The translations under genes were made by a program, and so were the position numbers. The notes under the pieces are model-generated. The model made no database searches. It was given only the letters and a program-made list of their open reading frames with translations, and was not told the DNA's origin. A stretch of 5,737 nucleotides of DNA, taken from Aquificaceae bacterium (GTDB lineage: Bacteria; Aquificota; Aquificia; Aquificales; Aquificaceae). Shown piece by piece: positions 1-5,589 of the stretch. The DNA is taken from NCBI GenBank assembly GCA_025057715.1, contig JANWVD010000065.1:1-5737 (forward strand). Direction: 5' to 3'. Within the stretch, counting starts at the first letter, position 1. Each line of letters starts with the position of its first letter.

Positions 1-841
1 CAGATAAAAGCCTATATGGTTTTAAAGTTTTATTTTCCAAATAACCAACGCCGATGAAGAGATTTTCCATATAAAGCCTGTAAAACCCGCTTTTATGATA
101 ATCTGGAAGATGCAAAAACGCACCGCTTAAGACCCTGCGGGCTTCGTCAGCAGAGAGGGAAAGCTCGGGCAAAAAGCAAAGCGCCCTGTCAGGCTCTTGG
201 ATGTCTTTTTGAGAGAGTTCATCGGGTCTAACTGCTTCTTTTAAGGAAAATGGACCGACCTCTAACCTTCTAAGAGCTACGACATGCGCGCCGCAACCAA
301 GAGCCTGACCAAGCTCGTCTATAAGGCTTCTTATGTATGTCCCGGAAGATACTTCAAAGAGTATCTGGATTAGAGGTAAATCACACTTAATTAGCTCTGC
401 ACGCCTTATGAATACCTTTGACTCTTTTAAATCAACGTGTAAGCCTGCCCGAGCAAGCTTGTAAGCTCTCTCACCAGCTACTTTTTTCGCGCTAAAAACT
501 GGTGGCTTTTGGAGCTTTTCGCCAATAAAACTTCCAAGTAAGCTAATAATATCTTCGCAATTTAGATTAACTTCGCGCTTTTCTATGATTTTACCCTCGC
601 AATCAAATGTATCCGTTCTTTCACCAAGCAAAGCATCTACCAAATATACCTTATCAAGCTCAATAAAAAACTCTGAAAACCGAGTTGCTTGACCGAGCAA
701 AACAATTAATAACCCGGAAGCAATTGGGTCAAGAGTGCCAGTATGCCCAGCTTTTGTATGAAACAGACGCCTAACTATCTTAACCGCCTCCATAGAGGTT
801 ATGCCAGATGGCTTATCTAAGAAAACAACACCGTCAACCAA
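1..841 (-). CDS. truB: tRNA pseudouridine-55 synthase TruB, 3' end cut by window edge
   Basis: TruB isomerises U55 to pseudouridine in the T-loop of elongator tRNAs. The minus-strand frame is open from 841 to the window edge and gives about 280 residues without a stop; family members are roughly 290-315, so only the extreme C-terminus should be missing. Visible hallmarks are FLDKPSGITS (residues 7-16), KAGHTGTLDPIASGLL (30-45) with D38 as the expected catalytic aspartate, a conserved tyrosine (Y66) followed by GERTDTFDCEG, KPPVFSAKKVAGERAYKLAR (112-131), and SSGTYIRSLIDELG (165-178). The start is TTG at 839-841. An in-frame stop lies just upstream, and the first ATG falls after the N-terminal motif, so TTG fits best. 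It overlaps the end of the sigma-factor gene by eight bases with only a weak ribosome site (GAGAC), suggesting translational coupling. The family call is very secure; the start is likely. Confidence 0.95.
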   Translation of the reverse strand, partial: MVDGVVFLDKPSGITSMEAVKIVRRLFHTKAGHTGTLDPIASGLLIVLLGQATRFSEFFIELDKVYLVDALLGERTDTFDCEGKIIEKREVNLNCEDIISLLGSFIGEKLQKPPVFSAKKVAGERAYKLARAGLHVDLKESKVFIRRAELIKCDLPLIQILFEVSSGTYIRSLIDELGQALGCGAHVVALRRLEVGPFSLKEAVRPDELSQKDIQEPDRALCFLPELSLSADEARRVLSGAFLHLPDYHKSGFYRLYMENLFIGVGYLENKTLKPYRLLS

Positions 842-1766
842 GAAAGTCTCGAAGATGGCGCTTCATCGCCATACTTTTTAGCTTACGAAGGGCTTTTATT
901 TCAAGCTGTCTTACCCTCTCTCTTGAGATTTGAAGAATGTCGCCTATTTCCCTTAAAGTCTTTGGCTCTTCCCCATGCAAGCCAAACCTGAGCTCTATAA
1001 CCCTTCGTTCCTTTTCCGGCAGCTTGCTCAAGAGGTTATCAATTTCGCGCTCTAAGACCTCGCCTATGATTCTTTCCTCTACATCTGCCGTGCCATGCTG
1101 GCTTAAAAAGTCAACAAAAAACGAATCCTCGCTATCACCAACAGGCGCATCAAGAGAGAGCGGGGCTCTGCAAAGCTGAAGGGCACGCTCTACATCCTCC
1201 CTGCTTACCTTTTGGGGTAAAGACTGGATACCTTCATTTATCTCCTCCGGCGTTGGCTTCCTCCCGTTTTTTCTCTCAAATTCCCTTACAAATGTATCTT
1301 TTGTAAACTCCTGAGCAACCTCTTCAATCGTAGGCTCTCTTTCGAGTTCTCTATAGAGCTTGCTGTAGATACCGCTTATGCGGTTTATAAAATGCGATTG
1401 TTTAAGGGGGATTTTAACCGCCCCGGTTTGCTGGGAAAGCGCTTGCATGATTGATTGACGAATCCACCAAACGCCGTACGAGATAAATCTTACGCCCCTA
1501 TCTGGGTCAAAGCGCTTCGCGGCTTCCGTAAGTCCATGATTTCCAGCGGCTATCAATTCAGATAGAGGAAGCCCGTATCCAAGATACTGCCTTGCGATGC
1601 TTATAACAAACCTAAGGTTTGACTCTACTAACCTCTGAAAAGCCTCTTGGTCTCCTGCCTTTGCCCTTATGGCATACTCTTTTTCTTCCTCTGGTTTAAG
1701 AAGCTGTATCTTGGATACCTTTTTAAGGTATTGATTAATAAGCGCCTGTTCTGCGTCGTTAGCCAT
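834..1766 (-). CDS. RpoD-type sigma-70 family RNA polymerase sigma factor
   Basis: This 310-residue protein would direct RNA polymerase to promoters. Region 1.2 is at about 5-38. Region 2 (about 40-115) carries NLRFVISIARQYLGYGLPLSELI, then the core- and -10-binding part with RFDPDRGVRFISYGVWWIRQSI. Region 3 is at about 120-215 (KIPLKQS, then APLSLDAPVGDSEDSFFVDF). Region 4 (about 235-305) has LSKLPEKERRVIELRFGL and the -35 helix-turn-helix TLREIGDILQISRERVRQLE. There is no region 1.1, so it resembles a short primary or group 2 sigma factor; the sequence alone does not say which. Region 3 appears expanded: two similar helix motifs, REPTIEEVAQEF (143-154) and RKPTPEEINEGI (169-180), occur where one is expected. 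The ATG at 1764-1766 has a GAGGT ribosome site inside the end of the htrA gene and follows the htrA stop by five bases. Its 3' end overlaps truB. Confidence 0.93.
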   Translation of the reverse strand: MANDAEQALINQYLKKVSKIQLLKPEEEKEYAIRAKAGDQEAFQRLVESNLRFVISIARQYLGYGLPLSELIAAGNHGLTEAAKRFDPDRGVRFISYGVWWIRQSIMQALSQQTGAVKIPLKQSHFINRISGIYSKLYRELEREPTIEEVAQEFTKDTFVREFERKNGRKPTPEEINEGIQSLPQKVSREDVERALQLCRAPLSLDAPVGDSEDSFFVDFLSQHGTADVEERIIGEVLEREIDNLLSKLPEKERRVIELRFGLHGEEPKTLREIGDILQISRERVRQLEIKALRKLKSMAMKRHLRDFLG

Positions 1767-1771
1767 AAAGA

Positions 1772-3193
1772 TTACCTCAACCTCAGGCTTAAAAACAGCC
1801 TGCCACCTTGTCTAAATACCAATAACAGAACATTTTCACGCCCAGCATCAATGAGCTCTTTTATCATTGCGTTAAATTCTTCTACTGTTACAACTATTTT
1901 GTTTTCTACCCTCAATATTACATCGCCTCTTCTTATGCCGCTTTGCGAAGCAAGCCCACCTGGGGCAACATCAAGCACCAAAAGACCGCCTTGACCAACT
2001 CTTGATGATTCCTCAGGCGTTAGAGCTCTAAAGGTCATACCAACATTCTGATGTGGCTCAATTGAAGACCTTGGACTATCAGGCATTTCGCCTACCTTTA
2101 CCTTAATAGACTGCTGATTTTTGCCTCTTACTATGCTAAGGATGAGCTCTCTTCCGGGCTCTGTTTTCATTATTAAAAATTGTAAATCCCTAACGCCCGA
2201 AACTTTTTGACCATTTACAGCAATGACAACATCCCCTACCTTTAAACCAGCCCTTTCTGCCGGACTACCGGGGGCAATCTGGGCAATTAAGACACCCTCT
2301 TTCACCCCAAGGCTTTCTGCCATCTCTGGTAAAACGTCTTGAATAACTACCCCTAACCAACCCCTTGTTACCCTGCCTTTCTCGATAAGCTGGTCTGCGA
2401 CCCATTTTGCTAAGTTTATTGGTATGCTAAAACCAAGCCCTTGACCCTCTGCAAGGACTGCGGTGTTAACGCCTATGACTTCACCTCTGATATTAACTAA
2501 AGGACCACCAGAATTACCCGGGTTTATTGCCGCATCTGTTTGGATAAAGTTTTCATATTGAATTTGGGGAATGCCAATACTTCGTCCCAACGCTGAAATA
2601 ACGCCAAATGTTATAGTTCTCTCAAGCCCATAGGGATTACCAATTGCAATGACTAATTGCCCCACCTTTAGCTCATCAGAATTACCAAGCTTTGCAACTC
2701 GGCTTAGCGGGTCTTGGACATCTTTGCTATCGACTTCTATAACAGCAACGTCCGTTTTTTGGTCTATACCAACAATCTTAGCCTGTTTTTCTGTAATTCT
2801 ATCTAACCTAACCCTTATGTTTCTCGAATTTTGCACAACGTGGGAGTTTGTAAGGATGTAAAACTTATTATTTTTATAGTCTATTATCACCCCAGAGCCA
2901 AGAGAGCGTCTATCAAATGGCGCTCCAAAAGGAAATGTAGGCACTTCCTGATTTGCGAAAATCGTCACAACCGAAGGGGAAACGGTATCAACTATAGCGG
3001 TAAGCTCTTTTTCAATCTGTTCTAATATACCGGTCTTTATAGTTTGAGTGTGTTGAGGCTGAGGTTGAGGCTGTGGCTTTAATTGAACTACCTGTAGTGG
3101 CTCGGTCTTTGCTTCCTCTGCCTTACAGCTAAAGACAAAGAGCACCACCCCAAAAATCAGAAAAATCAGAGCCATACGAGCCTTCCTCCTCAT
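1772..3193 (-). CDS. HtrA/DegP-family serine protease, predicted lipoprotein with two PDZ domains
   Basis: This is an ATP-independent envelope protease/chaperone that would degrade or hold misfolded exported proteins. The 473-residue sequence starts with a basic n-region and hydrophobic stretch ending in a lipobox, VFSC (C23 as the lipidated residue), so it is probably membrane-tethered rather than freely soluble. A Pro-Gln linker (40-47) follows. The trypsin-like domain holds the full triad: H118 in LTNSHVV, D148 in KTDVAVIEV and S228 in INPGNSGGPLVN. PDZ1 spans about 276-368 (GWLGVVIQDV, AGLKVGDVVIAVNG) and PDZ2 about 385-473 (SGIRRGDVILRVENK). Length and architecture are normal for DegP/DegQ/HtrA. 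The start overlaps the bioC stop by one base (TAATG) with GAGGT upstream. A second in-frame ATG (residue 7) has AGGAGG nine bases upstream, but starting there would drop the basic n-region. Family is secure; the exact paralogue (degP, degQ or other) cannot be assigned. Confidence 0.96.
   Translation of the reverse strand: MRRKARMALIFLIFGVVLFVFSCKAEEAKTEPLQVVQLKPQPQPQPQHTQTIKTGILEQIEKELTAIVDTVSPSVVTIFANQEVPTFPFGAPFDRRSLGSGVIIDYKNNKFYILTNSHVVQNSRNIRVRLDRITEKQAKIVGIDQKTDVAVIEVDSKDVQDPLSRVAKLGNSDELKVGQLVIAIGNPYGLERTITFGVISALGRSIGIPQIQYENFIQTDAAINPGNSGGPLVNIRGEVIGVNTAVLAEGQGLGFSIPINLAKWVADQLIEKGRVTRGWLGVVIQDVLPEMAESLGVKEGVLIAQIAPGSPAERAGLKVGDVVIAVNGQKVSGVRDLQFLIMKTEPGRELILSIVRGKNQQSIKVKVGEMPDSPRSSIEPHQNVGMTFRALTPEESSRVGQGGLLVLDVAPGGLASQSGIRRGDVILRVENKIVVTVEEFNAMIKELIDAGRENVLLLVFRQGGRLFLSLRLR
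1774..1778 (-). promoter_or_regulatory. Ribosome binding site of the sigma-factor gene
   Basis: GAGGT on the minus strand ends seven bases before the ATG at 1764-1766. It lies within the last codons and stop of the htrA gene, so ribosomes ending htrA would finish on top of it. This supports the chosen sigma-factor start and suggests coupled translation. Confidence 0.7.
3053..3076 (-). repeat. Short Pro-Gln repeat in the HtrA linker
   Basis: Four consecutive Pro-Gln dipeptides (HtrA residues 40-47) are encoded by a near-perfect six-base repeat alternating CCT/CCA with CAG/CAA. It separates the lipidated N-terminus from the protease domain and probably acts as an extended spacer. Such hexamer repeats can change in length between strains. 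Confidence 0.75.
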
Positions 3194-3828
3194 TAAGAGA
3201 CCTCACACTTAAAGAATAAAACCTCAAAGGCCGGACTTTCACACTCAGACACCAACCTTACGAGTTTTTCCTTAGCTATTATACCACCGCAAACCGCCGG
3301 ATTATAAGAGCTCCCAGTGTATTTTAAAAACCTAAGCAAATCAATGCCTCTATAGGGAATTTCCACCCTTTCGCTAAAAACCTCCACGCCGCCCTTTAAA
3401 AGCCTTATAATCCTCTCGGGCTTTGGGAAGGGAAAGTTAAAAACCTCCAAGCTCCCCTCAACAGGGATGGCACCAATAAAAGCCCCCCTGCAAACCCTTA
3501 ACGCCTCTGGCACCGAGACCTCAATCTCTGTCCAATGCAAGCTAAAGCTGCTCACGACGGTATCAAAAACCCTGTCCTTAAATGGCAAAAAGTGAGCATC
3601 TGCGACCATCCCGCCCGACTTGATTGCCATCTCAAGCGAGATATCCACCCTAACGGCATCGATTCCCTTTGTCGCAAACCCAGTCCCACAGCCAATGTCC
3701 AAAACCCTACCCTTTAGCCCCCACAACTCTCTTAGCCTGTTAGCAACGCGCTCTTGAGGCTTTGCCCAAAGTTCATAACTCCTACTGGCTTTTGAAAACC
3801 TCAAGGCGATGATTTTTTTGTTCATCAT
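3193..3828 (-). CDS. bioC: Malonyl-ACP O-methyltransferase, BioC-like (biotin synthesis)
   Basis: BioC transfers a methyl group from S-adenosylmethionine to malonyl-ACP (or malonyl-CoA), disguising it so fatty-acid synthesis can elongate it to pimeloyl-ACP methyl ester. The protein has the typical BioC N-terminus RFSKASRSYELWAKPQERVA (residues 10-29), SAM motif I VLDIGCGTG (42-50), an acidic motif II residue D62 (RVDIS), ADAHFLPF (76-83), and SSFSLHW (93-99), which matches the BioC pattern around a conserved tryptophan. At 211 residues it is shorter than most BioC proteins (about 250), with a visible contraction between motifs I and II. ATG at 3826-3828 overlaps the hydrolase stop in ATGA; a second ATG follows at once, so either may start. 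It overlaps htrA by one base. The BioH-like neighbour supports the biotin role. A general class I methyltransferase is the alternative. Confidence 0.85.
   Translation of the reverse strand: MMNKKIIALRFSKASRSYELWAKPQERVANRLRELWGLKGRVLDIGCGTGFATKGIDAVRVDISLEMAIKSGGMVADAHFLPFKDRVFDTVVSSFSLHWTEIEVSVPEALRVCRGAFIGAIPVEGSLEVFNFPFPKPERIIRLLKGGVEVFSERVEIPYRGIDLLRFLKYTGSSYNPAVCGGIIAKEKLVRLVSECESPAFEVLFFKCEVS
3200..3204 (-). promoter_or_regulatory. Ribosome binding site of the htrA gene
   Basis: GAGGT on the minus strand lies six bases upstream of the ATG at 3191-3193, inside the last codons of the bioC gene. It favours the first ATG as the htrA start, which also preserves the basic signal-peptide n-region. 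Confidence 0.65.
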
Positions 3829-4415
3829 AAATCCGCGCTTCGCGCGATTATTTCACCCGGCATATGCCCCCCATCTAAAAGCAAAAACCTACCCCCAGAC
3901 AGATTAGCAAGCTCAAGCCCGCAGCTCGGCGGGACAATCTTATCATTAATTCCATGTAGGACTGTGAGATTTAAACCACTTAACTTCGCCCTAAGGTCGA
4001 TTTTTGATATGTCTGAAAGGAGTTTTAAGGCGTTATTTAAATCTATTTTGTCGTTAAAACCCCGACCAAGCGCCGTTTTTCTAAAATTATCAAGCTCGTT
4101 TGGTCTTCGTTTGAGTCTTAAAATAAACCCCCTCAAGGAATCTTCCCCAAAACAAGACCTCATATTCGCAAATCCACCAACAATAACCACCCTTTTAAAC
4201 CTCGAGGGAAAAAGCATCTTCATCATAATGGCAATTACCCCGCCCATAGACCAACCAAGAATGACGCTCCCAAGAGGGGCTATGAAAGAGAGCTCTCTTG
4301 CAAGCTCCCAAGGGCAGCTATAGCCAAGATTGCTCCTGCCATGAAATGGCAAATCAACGCCTTTTATATGTGGCAAAACCCTACTTGAAAAGCCAAAGCC
4401 ATGGATAAAGAAAAG
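3825..4415 (-). CDS. BioH-like alpha/beta hydrolase (pimeloyl-ACP methyl ester esterase); 5' start unresolved
   Basis: This probably removes the methyl group from pimeloyl-ACP methyl ester, completing the step opened by BioC. The frame shows an oxyanion strand FFIHGFGFSS, then VDLPFHGRS, the nucleophile elbow GWSMGG (serine codon 4248-4250), an acid in HGINDKIVPP (aspartate codon 3942-3944) and the histidine in LLLDGGHMPG (3864-3866), a complete catalytic triad. The GWSxGG elbow is like BioH. Only about 196 residues lie between the first conserved strand and the stop, against about 215-260 in BioG/BioH families. The given right boundary is the first codon after tRNA-Arg, not a demonstrated start. 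No ATG, GTG or TTG exists between the tRNA and this strand; the first in-frame TTG (4374-4376) would delete the oxyanion motif. The frame stays open through both tRNAs, so initiation at a rare codon within tRNA-Arg (for example ATC at 4428-4430) is possible. It overlaps bioC by four bases. Confidence 0.8.
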   Translation of the reverse strand, partial: LFFIHGFGFSSRVLPHIKGVDLPFHGRSNLGYSCPWELARELSFIAPLGSVILGWSMGGVIAIMMKMLFPSRFKRVVIVGGFANMRSCFGEDSLRGFILRLKRRPNELDNFRKTALGRGFNDKIDLNNALKLLSDISKIDLRAKLSGLNLTVLHGINDKIVPPSCGLELANLSGGRFLLLDGGHMPGEIIARSADL

Positions 4416-4489
4416 CGGGTCCGGAGGGATTCGAACCCCCGACCTAGGGATTAGAAATCCCTTGCTCTGTCCAGCTGAGCTACGGACCC
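4416..4489 (-). tRNA. tRNA-Arg(TCT)
   Basis: The minus strand folds into a full 74-base cloverleaf. The acceptor is GGGTCCG/CGGACCC, the D stem GCTC/GAGC with GG in the loop, the anticodon stem AGGGA/TCCCT with loop TTTCTAA, and the T-arm GGGGG-TTCGAAT-CCCTC with one G-T pair; the discriminator is G73. Anticodon TCT reads AGA (and AGG by wobble), codons used heavily in these genes. CCA is not encoded: the bases after G73 are CTT. Base 1 directly follows A73 of tRNA-Pro, and hydrolase coding sequence begins directly after G73. Confidence 0.97.
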
Positions 4490-4562
4490 TCGGGGTGGCA
4501 GGACTTGAACCTGCGACTTCTGGCTCCCAAAGCCAGCGCTCTCCCACCTGAGCTACACCCCG
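4490..4562 (-). tRNA. tRNA-Pro(TGG)
   Basis: The minus strand gives a 73-base cloverleaf. The acceptor is CGGGGTG/CACCCCG with the C1-G72 pair typical of bacterial tRNA-Pro, the D stem GCTC/GAGC, the anticodon stem CTGGC/GCCAG with loop TTTGGGA, and the T-arm GCAGG-TTCAAGT-CCTGC; the discriminator is A73. Anticodon TGG reads CCA and, by wobble, other CCN codons. CCA is not encoded, because tRNA-Arg begins at the next base. Base 1 directly follows the gap stop codon. Confidence 0.97.
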
Positions 4563-5564
4563 TCAGAGACCTACCTTTGCCATATAAAGTATTAAATCCC
4601 TGAGTCTACAAGCATAGGCCCATTCATTGTCATACCAAGCCGCAACATGAACGAGCTTGCCCATAGAGGCAGTAAGCCCAGCATCAAAAACCGCAGAATG
4701 CGGATTTTTTATAATATCACCAGAAACAATCGGCTCTTCGGTGTATTGCAAAATCCCAAAGAGCTCACCCTCACTTGCAACTTTAAAAGCCTCGTTTATG
4801 GTCTTTACATCAGCTTCTTGAGATAGCTCAACCGTTAGGTCAATTAAAGACCCATCTTGAACCGGCACCCTTCTTGCGCTACCATCGAGCTTGCCCTTAA
4901 GGTTTGGCAAAACCTCACCTATGGCTTTCGCCGCACCAGTAGTGGTTGGGATTATGTTAACCGCGCTTGCGCGCGCTCTTCTTAAATCCTTATGGGCTAA
5001 ATCCAGCACCCTTTGGTCATTAGTGTATGCGTGAACTGTGACCATATACCCTCTTTGGATGCCAAAATTCTCGTCAAGAACCTTCAAAATAGGTGCGAGG
5101 CAATTTGTTGTGCAAGAAGCGTTTGAGACAATTTGATGATTTTTAGGGTCGTATTGAGAGTGATTTACGCCCATAACGATGGTCATATCAACGCCCTTAC
5201 CTGGGGCTGAAATAACGACCTTCTTGACGCTTCCTCTTAAGTGTGCGCTTGCTTTCTCTCTGTCTGTAAAAACCCCGGTTGATTCAACTACTACCTCAAC
5301 ATCTTCACTTTCCCAAGGTATCTGAGAGGGGTCTTTAACGCAAAATACTGCTATTCGCTCGCCGTTAACAATTAGCTCATTTTCAGTGTATTTAACATCA
5401 GCCTCAAGCGGACCAAATGTTGAGTCGTATTTTAATAAGTGTGCAAGAGTATAGGTGTTTGCAAGGTCATTTATGGCAACGACCTTAACATCGCTCCCTA
5501 AACAAACCCTTAGAAAAACCCTTCCAATCCTTCCAAATCCGTTAATCCCAACCCGCACGGGCAT
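4563..5564 (-). CDS. gap: Type I glyceraldehyde-3-phosphate dehydrogenase
   Basis: This glycolytic/gluconeogenic enzyme interconverts glyceraldehyde-3-phosphate and 1,3-bisphosphoglycerate with a nicotinamide cofactor. The 333-residue length is normal. It begins MPVRVGINGFGRIGR, the Rossmann loop; AIND (30-33) places D33 at the end of the second strand, which favours NAD+. SNASCTTNCLAP holds the catalytic cysteine C151, and VTVHAYT holds the activating histidine H178. RARASAVNIIPTTTGAAKA, GSARRVPV and AAWYDNEWAY complete the catalytic domain; the last motif has A for the more usual G after NEW. A TTG at 5604-5606 would extend the protein by 14 hydrophobic residues, but ATG at 5562-5564 gives the standard N-terminus. 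No purine-rich ribosome site precedes that ATG, and TATAAT ends seven bases before it, so the transcript may be leaderless. The stop codon abuts tRNA-Pro. No other glycolytic gene is adjacent. Confidence 0.97.
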   Translation of the reverse strand: MPVRVGINGFGRIGRVFLRVCLGSDVKVVAINDLANTYTLAHLLKYDSTFGPLEADVKYTENELIVNGERIAVFCVKDPSQIPWESEDVEVVVESTGVFTDREKASAHLRGSVKKVVISAPGKGVDMTIVMGVNHSQYDPKNHQIVSNASCTTNCLAPILKVLDENFGIQRGYMVTVHAYTNDQRVLDLAHKDLRRARASAVNIIPTTTGAAKAIGEVLPNLKGKLDGSARRVPVQDGSLIDLTVELSQEADVKTINEAFKVASEGELFGILQYTEEPIVSGDIIKNPHSAVFDAGLTASMGKLVHVAAWYDNEWAYACRLRDLILYMAKVGL

Positions 5565-5571
5565 AAAGAAG

Positions 5572-5577
5572 ATTATA
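5572..5577 (-). promoter_or_regulatory. Candidate -10 element of the gap/tRNA/bio string
   Basis: The minus strand reads TATAAT seven bases before the gap ATG, in a strongly AT-rich stretch. A start point at the usual distance would fall at or within a base or two of the ATG. No good -35 hexamer was found at 16-18 bases, so this rests on the -10 match, AT-richness and position. It is the only credible promoter seen upstream of the minus-strand genes. Confidence 0.4.
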
Positions 5578-5589
5578 TAAAATTTTAAG

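Noticed and set aside
937..1179. Plus-strand open frame opposite the sigma factor
   Set aside because: It lies entirely antisense to a well-conserved gene, is Ser-rich and shows no domain.
1647..1994. Plus-strand open frame across the htrA/sigma junction
   Set aside because: It is antisense to two well-supported genes and shows no recognisable motif.
3964..4323. Plus-strand open frame opposite the hydrolase
   Set aside because: It is antisense to the region holding the serine elbow and has no family features of its own.
4416..4547. Extension of the hydrolase to a GTG at 4545-4547
   Set aside because: The added residues are translations of the two tRNAs, which fold perfectly; the start would lie inside tRNA-Pro and has no ribosome site. 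Open frames through tRNAs are common by chance.
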